DNA of 9,355 bases. It comes from an uncultured Terriglobales bacterium. Lineage in GTDB: Bacteria; Acidobacteriota; Terriglobia; Terriglobales; Acidobacteriaceae. Under the pieces are notes generated by a model. That model was not told where the DNA came from. It was given only the letters and a program-made list of their open reading frames with translations, and searched no databases. The position numbers were made by a program, and so were the translations under genes. Numbering within the stretch: position 1 is the stretch's first letter; each line of letters starts with the position of its first letter. Below, piece by piece: positions 1 through 6,165 of this stretch. The stretch lies in the NCBI GenBank assembly GCA_955652845.1, contig CATPBY010000110.1:1-9355 (forward strand). Direction: 5' to 3'.

Positions 1-1059
1 GGCCGTGGCTGATGGAGCAGCCGGTTTTTGGTGCTGCGTCAGTTTGACGTTTTGTTCCGTATGAACCATTGCCAACTGGTTCTTTCCGGTAAAGTGCAGG
101 ATTGCCCGGCCGGCTTTCCCTTGCATGGGCTGTGTTGCAAAAGTTTCCATTTGCACATTCTGAGAGAAGGTCGCGATGCGCACAGTGTCCTGCTGTTCTC
201 CCATCAGCATTTCAAGCTGATCGGAACGGACTTCTGCCGGCTGCCTGCCTTGGGATTCGACCTTCACATGACCAATTGCCAGAAGCCGCTCCACGGTGTT
301 GTCCGGCCGCAGAAAAAGAGTGGCCTGGTCGGCTTCCGACCGTTGCGAGCGTGTCAACAAATGAGGCAGCTCCAGCAGGATCTGGTGCGGGTTCTTTGAT
401 ATGCTTCCCTTTGCCGCAGTCACCGTAGCACCCGTCGAGCCACTGAACACAATGTTCACTTGCGACTGCATCGATAGCACGCTGGTGTTGGCCGCATAAT
501 CCACGCCCACGGCTGACCCGCTCGCCCCCGGAATGTAGAAATTGACTTTCTGCCGGGTAGAAGCGTTTCCCGTCTTCTGATTGAAAACCAGCTCCGTAGT
601 CTTTAAGTGGATGGGGTTTTTCAACTCTTTGGGCGGGGATTGATCTGGCTTATTAGCCCCCTCGGGGTTAGGTTGAAGGTCGATCTGAACTTCCCCTCTG
701 CCGACCACATCTCCCGATTGCGGGTCGTAATCGAAAGTCGCCCCGTAGATCTGATCAAAACGGCTGGAGTCGCGTCCATATAACGTAATGGTGACGTCGT
801 GCAGCTGCGCCTTCCCGCCCTCCTTGAACTGCACGGCTTTACTGGCCTGGACCTTAAACAAAGTTCGTCCCTGTTCGGACTTGGAGATGGTGAAACCGTG
901 CGCGGTCTGCTGAATGTCGAGACCAATCCTCTCCGGTACCTGGGTTAATGCGTTCTGCAGGCCTTGTTGGGAATAGAAGTACATCCCTGCCACGGCGAGG
1001 GTCAGCGTGATGGCCGCGATCGCGATCCAGCGGCGCAGGCGGGATATTTCTGCTGTCAT
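1..1059 (-). CDS. lptC: LptC/OstA-like LPS export periplasmic protein (partial, C-terminus off the left edge)
   Basis: The frame is open from ATG at 1059 down to base 1, giving 353 codons with no stop, so the C-terminus lies outside the window. The N-terminus has a basic stretch (RLRR, residues 7-10) followed by one hydrophobic segment (about 11-29), as expected for an inner-membrane-anchored periplasmic protein. What follows is rich in beta-type segments about 'tax/GATFDYDPQSGDVVGRGEV' in style, typical of the LptC/LptA (OstA) jellyroll proteins that bridge LptB2FG to the outer membrane. At 353+ residues it is much longer than enterobacterial LptC (about 190), so it probably carries LptC-like and OstA-like repeats together. 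No good Shine-Dalgarno lies next to the start, but no other in-frame ATG/GTG/TTG lies just upstream and this start gives a sensible membrane anchor. It is divergent from the ABC ATPase gene. Family assignment comes from recognised character rather than a search; the partner genes (lptA, lptB) would be expected further left. Confidence 0.72.
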   Translation of the reverse strand, partial: MTAEISRLRRWIAIAAITLTLAVAGMYFYSQQGLQNALTQVPERIGLDIQQTAHGFTISKSEQGRTLFKVQASKAVQFKEGGKAQLHDVTITLYGRDSSRFDQIYGATFDYDPQSGDVVGRGEVQIDLQPNPEGANKPDQSPPKELKNPIHLKTTELVFNQKTGNASTRQKVNFYIPGASGSAVGVDYAANTSVLSMQSQVNIVFSGSTGATVTAAKGSISKNPHQILLELPHLLTRSQRSEADQATLFLRPDNTVERLLAIGHVKVESQGRQPAEVRSDQLEMLMGEQQDTVRIATFSQNVQMETFATQPMQGKAGRAILHFTGKNQLAMVHTEQNVKLTQHQKPAAPSATA

Positions 1060-1138
1060 CTGAGATAAGTCTACCGGAAGCGCACCTCCCAGTTCTCCCG
1101 GAGTTAGGTCCAGCCGGTTAGGCTAAACTTGCACAACC
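1060..1138. promoter_or_regulatory. Divergent intergenic region (lptC-like / ABC ATPase)
   Basis: This 79-bp gap separates the two divergent starts and must hold or overlap both promoters. On the plus strand TAGGCTAAACT lies at 1119-1129, nine bases before the ABC start, and resembles a sequence upstream of the DUF507 pair. No convincing -35 is visible at 16-18 bp from it. If it acts as a -10 the ABC mRNA would be nearly leaderless. I cannot define the minus-strand promoter. Confidence 0.35.
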
Positions 1139-1996
1139 ATGACATCGCCCGCTCTGTTGGAGCTGCAAAATGTCCGCGTGATGCGGGGGAATAAGATCGT
1201 CCTCGACGATTTGAGTCTTCGCATCGGCAGCGAAGAGCATGTCGCTATTCTGGGCCCGAACGGATGCGGAAAATCCACCCTGATAAAGACCATTACGCGC
1301 GAATGTTATCCCGTAGTTCAACAGGGCTCAGGCATGAGGATCCTCGGACTCGAGCGCTGGAATGTGGCTGAGTTACGGGAATTGCTGGGCATTGTCTCGA
1401 ACGACCTGATGTCATCGTGCACCAGTGAGGCGGTAGGAAGGGACGTCGTGCTATCGGGATTCTTCAGCAGCACGCGCGTCTTCCCCCATCACAACATTGA
1501 TCCCAAGCAGAAAGAACTGGCGGACGCGGCGCTGGCACAATTACAAGTCTCCCACTTGGCGGAACGTCGGGTACTTGAAATGTCCTCCGGCGAAGCCCGG
1601 CGGGTGCTGATCGCGCGTGCACTGGCTCACCGGCCCCGAGCACTGCTCTTCGATGAGCCGACCAACTCGCTTGATGTTTTCGCACGGCACAGTTTAAGAG
1701 AAACCATGAGTCAGCTTGCAAAATCAGGCGTCGGAATCATCCTGGTCACGCACGAGCTTTCGGACATCGTTCCCGAGATCGAGCGCGTGGTCCTGATGTC
1801 GCGGGGCCGGATTGCGGCTGATGGCAGCAAACATGAGATCCTGAGGCAGGAACGTTTAACCGCAGTGTTTGGAATAAGAGGTCGAGATCGAGCGTCGCGA
1901 TGGCTACTACCACTTATGGTGAAAGACATTTACCAGGAGCAAATCAGGATTGGTGGATTGCGGCTGCCGCTCGTCTCTCTTCGTTTGTCGTGGTAA
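1139..1996 (+). CDS. ABC transporter ATP-binding protein, orphan; 3' end apparently frame-shifted
   Basis: This is a single nucleotide-binding domain of 285 residues as read. Walker A is GPNGCGKST (39-47), Walker B is RALLFDEP (167-174), the D-loop is SLD (177-179) and the H-loop histidine is H205. The ABC signature is MSSGEARR (148-155) instead of LSGGQ, and the Q-loop position (around IVSNDL, 86-90) has no glutamine. This pattern fits the YlmA/ModF-like branch of soluble ABC ATPases, whose partners and substrates are poorly defined. There is no permease or binding protein nearby, so it may act with distant permease genes or not in transport. After residue ~246 the reading frame stops looking like protein. 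Reading one base later gives an ending in DGYYHLW with TGA at 1920-1922, which I take as the ancestral C-terminus (about 260 residues). As read, the gene overlaps the end of recJ by 53 bp; with the alternative end it does not. The start at 1139 begins right before the usual beta strand and lacks a clear ribosome binding site. Confidence 0.85.
   Translation: MTSPALLELQNVRVMRGNKIVLDDLSLRIGSEEHVAILGPNGCGKSTLIKTITRECYPVVQQGSGMRILGLERWNVAELRELLGIVSNDLMSSCTSEAVGRDVVLSGFFSSTRVFPHHNIDPKQKELADAALAQLQVSHLAERRVLEMSSGEARRVLIARALAHRPRALLFDEPTNSLDVFARHSLRETMSQLAKSGVGIILVTHELSDIVPEIERVVLMSRGRIAADGSKHEILRQERLTAVFGIRGRDRASRWLLPLMVKDIYQEQIRIGGLRLPLVSLRLSW
1871..1922 (+). other. Probable frameshift site and original C-terminus of the ABC ATPase
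   Basis: The annotated frame passes through GIRGRDRASRW and then basic, low-quality sequence. Starting at 1881 in the next frame the codons read VEIERRDGYYHLW followed by TGA at 1920-1922. A C-terminus of the type FG-x-x-VEVxRRDGYYxLW is what I expect after the 'RLTAVFG' stretch in this type of ATPase. Removing one base from the purine run at 1877-1880 (AGAG) would join the two frames. It could be a true mutation or a sequencing or assembly error; the catalytic domain is unaffected. Confidence 0.7.
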
Positions 1997-3770
1997 TGGT
2001 CTTGAAGTCTCGCAGCGAAAGCTCCAGACCCCCAAATTCGGGATGGTCGTTGTGGCCGATGCTGAAAGCAATGTCGAGAGTATCGCCCACGATAATCTCT
2101 GCCTGTTGAAAGCGCTCCGCCAGGCGCCATCCCAAAGCATCAAAGGTAAGCGATTTGCGCCAGTGTGAATTTTTCTCTGCGACATTGTTTGCCGGGGCCA
2201 GCTTCAGTTTCACGTGCTTATGCTTCAGCAGTCGCGGAGGCGCCAGCAGACGCACTGCCCTGGCCGCGAACACGGGCTGCGGATTCCCGACGCCAAACGG
2301 TTCGAGACACTGCAGAATGTCGTACAACTCGGGTGAGATTTGATCGAGAGACAGCTCGGCATCGATTTTGAGAACGGGTTCGAAGTCGGAAGCAGTCAGG
2401 CGGGACCGGGCATATTTATCCAGGTGGGCGCGCAGATCACCTACTCGTGCCGCGGGCAGGCTGAAACCGACTGCGTGCGCGTGCCCGCCGAAACGGCTGA
2501 ACATTTCGGCGCACGATTCCAGCGCGTTCAGCAGATGAAAAGCCGGAATGGAGCGGCCGGAGCCGTGAGCTTCCTCGCCATTGCAAGAGATGACTAACGC
2601 AGGCCGGCAGTAACGTTCAACCACACGCGTCGCGGTGATTCCGATCACCCCTCGGTGCCAACCCTCGCCATCGATCACTATGCAGAAGGCGCCTCCCATT
2701 TCAGGCTCCTGCTCCATGCGTAAGTCGATCGCTTCAAGAATGCGCCGCTCTTCTTCCTGGCGGTCGGCATTCAGCCGGTCGAGCCGGTTGGCAATTTCGC
2801 GAGCGCGAACGGAATCTTTTACGCTGAACAGCTCTATAACATCGCTAGCCACATCCATGCGGCCGGCAGCGTTGATGCGTGGCGCAATACGAAATGCAAC
2901 TTCCCCGGAGGTCAACCGGCGTCCGCTCAGTTGAGCAACTTCCAGCAAGGCTTTCAGGCCCGGATTCACAGGTGATCGCAAGCCCTCCAACCCAAGTTTG
3001 GCGAAGACCCGGTTTTCTCCGGCAAGGGGAACGGCGTCGGCGATGGTCGCAATGGCCACCACCTTCATAAAAGACATCAACAGCCGCGACTGCTCGCTGG
3101 GCGCGAGCCGTCGTTCGATCAGCCCCTGGGCGAGTTTGAAAGCCACACCCGCGCCACAAAGGGCTTTGCAGGGATACTCGCAACCGGATTGGTTGGGATT
3201 GACCACCAGCGCCGGCGGCACACCGTTCGCTCCGGGCAGGTGATGGTCAGTGACGATCAGATCGATCCCCAGCCGCCGGGCCGTCTCCGCCGGAGCAAAA
3301 GCACGGATACCCATGTCCACGCTGATGATGAGACGAATGCCGGCGGCGGCCGCGCGCTCAATCACATCATCGCGCATGTCATAGCCGTCGCGGATCCGGT
3401 GAGGGACGTGGAAATCGGCGGCTCCGCCGCAAAGCTCGATTGCGGTCTTCAAAATGACGATCGCCGTGGTGCCGTCGACATCGTAATCGCCGTATATCAG
3501 GATGGATTCTTTACGCTCGATGGCGGCGTCGAGACGGTCGATGGCGGCATTCATCCCGCTCATCAGACTTGGCAAGTGCAAGTGCGAGAGTGAGGGGGCG
3601 AGAAAGCGTCCCGCAGCATCAGCATCGCTGATCCCTCGTGCCACCAGGAGGCGGGCTAGAGTGGCGTGGGTTTGTGGGTCAAGCCTGGAATAAAGCGAAG
3701 AACTGGAGCGCAGACTTTCGGCCAAGGCCTGGACCTGGGTCTGATCAACGGGTTTCGGGATCCATTTCAT
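1944..3770 (-). CDS. recJ: Single-stranded-DNA-specific exonuclease RecJ
   Basis: RecJ degrades single-stranded DNA 5' to 3' in the RecF recombination pathway, mismatch repair and replication-fork processing, in the cytoplasm. The 608-residue product has the family's motifs in order. The DHH phosphoesterase core has YGDYDVDG (93-100), VDMG (151-154; cysteine is common where this protein has methionine), DHH (175-177) and NPN (191-193). RINAAGRM (298-305) precedes the DHHA1 domain with GSGRS (403-407) and GGHAHAVG (428-435). The OB-fold region contains EPFGVGNP (490-497). Length is slightly above the 577 residues of E. coli RecJ and all expected metal-binding motifs are present, so it should be active. 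The start at 3770 gives an N-terminus of the usual RecJ type (MKWIPKPV); no strong ribosome binding site is seen. It lies 93 bp downstream of the acidic hypothetical gene on the same strand, possibly cotranscribed, and converges on the ABC ATPase gene. Confidence 0.97.
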   Translation of the reverse strand: MKWIPKPVDQTQVQALAESLRSSSSLYSRLDPQTHATLARLLVARGISDADAAGRFLAPSLSHLHLPSLMSGMNAAIDRLDAAIERKESILIYGDYDVDGTTAIVILKTAIELCGGAADFHVPHRIRDGYDMRDDVIERAAAAGIRLIISVDMGIRAFAPAETARRLGIDLIVTDHHLPGANGVPPALVVNPNQSGCEYPCKALCGAGVAFKLAQGLIERRLAPSEQSRLLMSFMKVVAIATIADAVPLAGENRVFAKLGLEGLRSPVNPGLKALLEVAQLSGRRLTSGEVAFRIAPRINAAGRMDVASDVIELFSVKDSVRAREIANRLDRLNADRQEEERRILEAIDLRMEQEPEMGGAFCIVIDGEGWHRGVIGITATRVVERYCRPALVISCNGEEAHGSGRSIPAFHLLNALESCAEMFSRFGGHAHAVGFSLPAARVGDLRAHLDKYARSRLTASDFEPVLKIDAELSLDQISPELYDILQCLEPFGVGNPQPVFAARAVRLLAPPRLLKHKHVKLKLAPANNVAEKNSHWRKSLTFDALGWRLAERFQQAEIIVGDTLDIAFSIGHNDHPEFGGLELSLRDFKTITTTNEERRAAAAIHQS

Positions 3771-3863
3771 GGAGGCAAGAAGCGTTTAGGATGGATCAGG
3801 CTCGGCTGCGAGCTTCCGCTCGGCCTGGGCGGGTGGCACATCTCCACACAATTCCGCGCGATC

Positions 3864-4340
3864 CTAGTTTTCGTCGTCCTGGTCGGGACCGTCGATGGGG
3901 ATGCCGCCGAACTCTTCCGTCATCTCGAACAGTCTCTGGTAGCGGTCATACCACTCGGTGGAAGATTCGTAAACCATCATGATGCCCTGATAAGCGAATC
4001 CAAGCTGCACAAAGCCTGTCTTGCCGATGTAAGTTCGCAACCAACGGGCGTCGTCCATATCTTCGTCGCTGGTGAACTCCGCGCTTCCAATGCGCTCCAT
4101 CATTTCGTCAAGCTCTTCGCGGCGCAGCATCCAGGCATCCATGGTGAGAAAAGGCGCTCCCGCAGCCTTGGCCAGCTCCACGAAATCTTTCCAGCCATCA
4201 GGATTGTCCGCCGACTTCCACATTACGCTCTGCACTTCTTCATAATCCACATAGCCCGGAAAACGGCGGATGCCGTGGCCTTCGATGAAGGCGATCATGT
4301 CGTCTTTAAGACCGGCCAGGTTGTCGGGCGTGGAGGACAT
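3864..4340 (-). CDS. Acidic conserved-type hypothetical protein, 158 aa
   Basis: I do not recognise this protein. It has 158 residues, no signal peptide and no membrane segment, so it is probably cytoplasmic. It is strongly acidic, with an Asp/Glu cluster at about residues 90-97 (SDEDMDD) and a very acidic C-terminal end (PDQDDEN). It is rich in methionine and has five tryptophans, several after acidic or polar residues. Predicted character is mixed helical, with amphipathic helices around LRREELDEMMERI. Coding character is convincing: the frame shows clear third-position GC bias, and a good promoter candidate lies just upstream. It precedes recJ by 93 bp on the same strand, so the two could share a transcript, but nothing in the sequence ties it to DNA repair. 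Its composition resembles small acidic proteins, but I would not assign a function. Confidence 0.8.
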   Translation of the reverse strand: MSSTPDNLAGLKDDMIAFIEGHGIRRFPGYVDYEEVQSVMWKSADNPDGWKDFVELAKAAGAPFLTMDAWMLRREELDEMMERIGSAEFTSDEDMDDARWLRTYIGKTGFVQLGFAYQGIMMVYESSTEWYDRYQRLFEMTEEFGGIPIDGPDQDDEN

Positions 4341-4531
4341 AAATGGGGCTTTGATTCAGCATTGTATTCCTGTTTCCCGGCGTTTGTCGTTTGCCATTGG
4401 TCGAAATCAGTTGCCCGGCGCCGGAGGCTTCGCACTATCTCTCTGCGTTTTGCCAACGACCTCCGACCGGCGGCCACGACGGAAGCGCTATGCTAAACTA
4501 CCTGTTTCACACCGGACCTCCGGTTCCCACT
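4341..4531. promoter_or_regulatory. Divergent intergenic region (158-aa gene / DUF507 pair)
   Basis: This 191-bp stretch separates the divergent minus-strand gene and the DUF507 pair. It contains the minus-strand promoter candidate at 4361-4390 and, on the plus strand, TATGCTAAACT at 4489-4499, which matches 10 of 11 bases of the element before the ABC gene. The frame of the first DUF507 gene stays open back to 4391, but that part (with proline-rich, irregular sequence) does not look like the conserved protein. Confidence 0.4.
4361..4390 (-). promoter_or_regulatory. Candidate sigma-70-type promoter for the 158-aa gene (and perhaps recJ)
   Basis: On the minus strand ACGACA (plus 4385-4390) is followed after 18 bp by TACAAT (plus 4361-4366), a five-of-six match to the -10 consensus. 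The -10 ends 20 bp before the start codon at 4340, which would give a leader of about 14 nt. The -35 matches only at GACA, so the call is tentative. Confidence 0.4.
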
Positions 4532-4810
4532 ATGTTGCTTTCGAAAGAATATGTGGGCTACCTCGCCCGCGAAGTCTCCAAAAAGTTAATTGCTGGAGAA
4601 TTCGTTGAGACCAAGGCCCCCGCTGCGCTGACCACCAGGGTGCATGCGGTGATGCTCGACGAATTGTCGCTTGAAGACCGCATCAATGATGAAGTGCGAG
4701 TCATTTTGGAGGCGTATTCCGAGGAGATGCGCAATAGTGGCGCTAATTATCAGGAGATGTTCCGCAAGGTGAAGAGCGAACTGGTGCGCAAATACAAGGC
4801 GGTATTGTGA
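4532..4810 (+). CDS. DUF507 family protein, first of a tandem pair
   Basis: This 92-residue product begins MLLSKEYVGYLAREV and continues as an almost wholly alpha-helical, charged protein, which is the form of the DUF507 family (small bacterial proteins of unknown function found in Acidobacteria, Aquificae and Deltaproteobacteria). I chose ATG 4532 because family members begin with a short M-x-(L/V)-S segment at exactly this point, and the second copy starts the same way (MRVSRDKI). In-frame ATGs at 4391 and 4490 would add non-conserved residues; 4490 has a weak GGAAG five to nine bases upstream and cannot be excluded. No signal peptide or membrane segment is seen. The stop codon overlaps the start of the next gene (GTGA), so the two are translationally coupled. 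Function is unknown; a structural or nucleic-acid-related role would be speculation. Confidence 0.85.
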   Translation: MLLSKEYVGYLAREVSKKLIAGEFVETKAPAALTTRVHAVMLDELSLEDRINDEVRVILEAYSEEMRNSGANYQEMFRKVKSELVRKYKAVL

Positions 4811-5082
4811 GAGTCAGCCGTGACAAGATCAATAAAGTGGCTCATGTAGTCACTGACGCGCTGGCGGAGATGGACGAAGTGGATTTTGTGGAGGATCGCA
4901 ACACTATCCGGTTGGAAGTGCGGAAAATTCTTGAGGACTTACTGAACCAGGAAGAGAAAATCGACCAGGCGGCCCGCCACAAGATTGAGAACCAGAAGCG
5001 CACCATCCTTGAAGGAAGCCAGGAGTGGGACATTTTGTACCGCAAGTACTACAACGAAGAAGTGAAAAAACTCGGAGTGTAG
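4807..5082 (+). CDS. DUF507 family protein, second of a tandem pair
   Basis: This 91-residue helical, highly charged protein starts with GTG at 4807, overlapping the TGA of the preceding DUF507 gene by the GTGA tetranucleotide. Its N-terminus (MRVSRDKINKVAHVV) lines up with that of the first copy (MLLSKEYVGYLAREV), and both share the later E-x-R-x-I-L-E and -x-F/L-Y-R-K- type features, so they are paralogues of nearly equal length. AAGGCGG lies just before the start and may act as a ribosome binding site. Coupled translation and equal size suggest that the two make a heterodimer or bundle in a fixed ratio, which is inference. No terminator for this strand is obvious after the stop; the GC hairpin at 5133-5154 has no T-run on this side. 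Confidence 0.87.
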   Translation: MRVSRDKINKVAHVVTDALAEMDEVDFVEDRNTIRLEVRKILEDLLNQEEKIDQAARHKIENQKRTILEGSQEWDILYRKYYNEEVKKLGV

Positions 5083-5125
5083 CGCGAAGCGCCGCGCCAA
5101 TGGTTTCGACCGAGTTCATACAAAT

Positions 5126-5154
5126 GAAAAATGCCCCGCGCTGGGGCGCGGGGC
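5126..5154 (-). terminator. Intrinsic terminator for the HELLE-motif gene
   Basis: An 8-bp perfect GC-rich stem (GCCCCGCG at 5133-5140 pairing with CGCGGGGC at 5147-5154) encloses a 6-base loop. Read on the minus strand it is followed by ATTTTTC, the T-run required for rho-independent termination. It lies 15 bp after the stop of the minus-strand gene ending at 5170. On the plus strand no T-run follows, although the stem could still protect the end of the DUF507 transcript. Confidence 0.85.
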
Positions 5155-5169
5155 CGGAGCATGCTGAGT

Positions 5170-5979
5170 TCAAGCGGCTTCCATCCGCGCGAGCACGTTC
5201 TGAACGCGTTCATGGTAGTGATCAGCGCGGTTCATGATCTCTTCGTGCGGAAGACTGTTAAGCCACTGGCTTCGTGGCGTGGCTCGACGCTCGCGGCGGC
5301 TGCCGACATTGCCTCGGCTAAGGACGCTGGCGGGATGTTTTTCCGCCGTCACCTGATACCATCCGCTTCCGGAATTGATGTCGAAAGCGCCGATGTATCC
5401 CCCACTAAGCAATTGCAACGGCGCTTGAATCTTTCCAGCTTGATCGAACTGGGTCGAACCCTTCGCCCGGAAGCCTTCGAACCACGACGGGAATACGAAA
5501 TCGGAAACTGCTATCTTGCCGATTTCATAGCCGTAGTTATCGGCTTCGCAGGGGTCACAGACTTCATAAGCATAGAGTGTGCCAGCGGTGTGATTGCTTT
5601 GCAGTAGAACGTTCAGATTGATGTTGGGATCGCCCAGCATCTCCAGCAACTCATGACTGGCCGTTACTGACCAGGCGGAGCCATATTTCAAGTCGGTTCC
5701 GGCAAATATCTTACCGATGGGTAACCCGTCGGGCGTGAGATCGTGGTAGCCAAGCGCGCCCGCCTGGTCGGAATCGTCGAGGATAGCCAGCCACCAGCTT
5801 CCCTGCGGCGGCGTACCATCAGTAGGAATGAAGGTAAGTTTGGCATCGACTCCCCAGGCCGGGCGGAAGTCGTTTGTGACTTGCTTTTGCAGCGCATCGA
5901 CCACGGGACGAATTTCGCTGTCGTCCAATACCGTGCTGGCATTAATGATTGAGATTTGAATGGGAGCTAGTTGCGGCAT
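5170..5979 (-). CDS. Uncharacterised protein with zincin-like HELLE motif
   Basis: I do not recognise a named family. The 269-residue product has at its centre SHELLEMLGDP (H109, E110, E113, D117), which looks like the metal-binding helix of a zinc peptidase with HExxE in place of HExxH. CDPC (C141-C144) follows inside AYEVCDPCEADNYGYEI, with VSDFVFPSWF (158-167) after that. Acidic and aromatic residues are well spaced as in a folded catalytic domain. No signal peptide or membrane segment is present, so it acts in the cytoplasm or is exported by another route. The C-terminal ~50 residues are different in character: a basic stretch (RRERRATPR, 228-236) and a helical tail with several histidines. 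The frame extends upstream to 6045, but ATG 5979 has a strong ribosome binding site (AAAGGAGAAAGC ending two bases before it), which fixes the start. The gene is a single unit, closed by an intrinsic terminator and divergent from queG. Protease activity is inference; catalytic residues beyond the motif are unidentified. Confidence 0.85.
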   Translation of the reverse strand: MPQLAPIQISIINASTVLDDSEIRPVVDALQKQVTNDFRPAWGVDAKLTFIPTDGTPPQGSWWLAILDDSDQAGALGYHDLTPDGLPIGKIFAGTDLKYGSAWSVTASHELLEMLGDPNINLNVLLQSNHTAGTLYAYEVCDPCEADNYGYEIGKIAVSDFVFPSWFEGFRAKGSTQFDQAGKIQAPLQLLSGGYIGAFDINSGSGWYQVTAEKHPASVLSRGNVGSRRERRATPRSQWLNSLPHEEIMNRADHYHERVQNVLARMEAA

Positions 5980-5994
5980 GAGCTTTCTCCTTTG
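5980..5994 (-). promoter_or_regulatory. Strong ribosome binding site fixing the start of the HELLE-motif gene
   Basis: On the minus strand AAAGGAGAAAGCTC directly precedes ATG 5979, with the GGAG core about seven bases from the start. It is the clearest Shine-Dalgarno in the window; most other genes here have weak ones. It argues for a well-translated mRNA and against the longer in-frame start at 6045. Confidence 0.8.
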
Positions 5995-6044
5995 CAAAAT
6001 GAATTCGGAAAACGCGTAAATTGCGTGACTCCGTGTGCTCCGCA

Positions 6045-6073
6045 AATTAATTCGGGTCGAGAGGTGAACGCAA
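6045..6073 (-). promoter_or_regulatory. Weak candidate promoter for the HELLE-motif gene
   Basis: On the minus strand TTGCGT (plus 6068-6073) is followed after exactly 17 bp by TTAATT (plus 6045-6050). Spacing is ideal but matches to consensus are only about half in each box. The region between 5980 and 6165 is noticeably AT-richer than the coding sequence and serves both divergent genes; the plus-strand GATAAT at 6143-6148 is a possible -10 for queG but has no -35 at the right distance. Confidence 0.3.
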
Positions 6074-6165
6074 GGAATTTGGTCACTAAATCAGCGTGGC
6101 ATCCCACTTTGGGAAGTCGCGGTACAGGCCGTGAAAGATTGAGATAATGAGTTGGTCGAAAACAC

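Noticed and set aside
28..428. Overlapping plus-strand open frames opposite the lptC-like gene
   Set aside because: They are antisense to a well-supported coding frame and their translations are cysteine/histidine-rich shadows without motifs.
3809..3822. Perfect 5-bp hairpin with a 4-base loop between the 158-aa gene and recJ
   Set aside because: The stem is short and no T-run follows on either strand, so it is not supported as a terminator or structured RNA.
3666..4496. Long open frame (276 codons) on the plus strand across the 158-aa gene and its flanks
   Set aside because: It is antisense to the start of recJ and the whole 158-aa gene, its protein has no recognisable motifs, and the minus-strand genes have the better composition and promoter.
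5131..5607. Plus-strand open frame of 158 codons opposite the HELLE-motif gene
   Set aside because: It begins inside the terminator hairpin and lies antisense to a gene with a strong ribosome binding site and coherent motifs.
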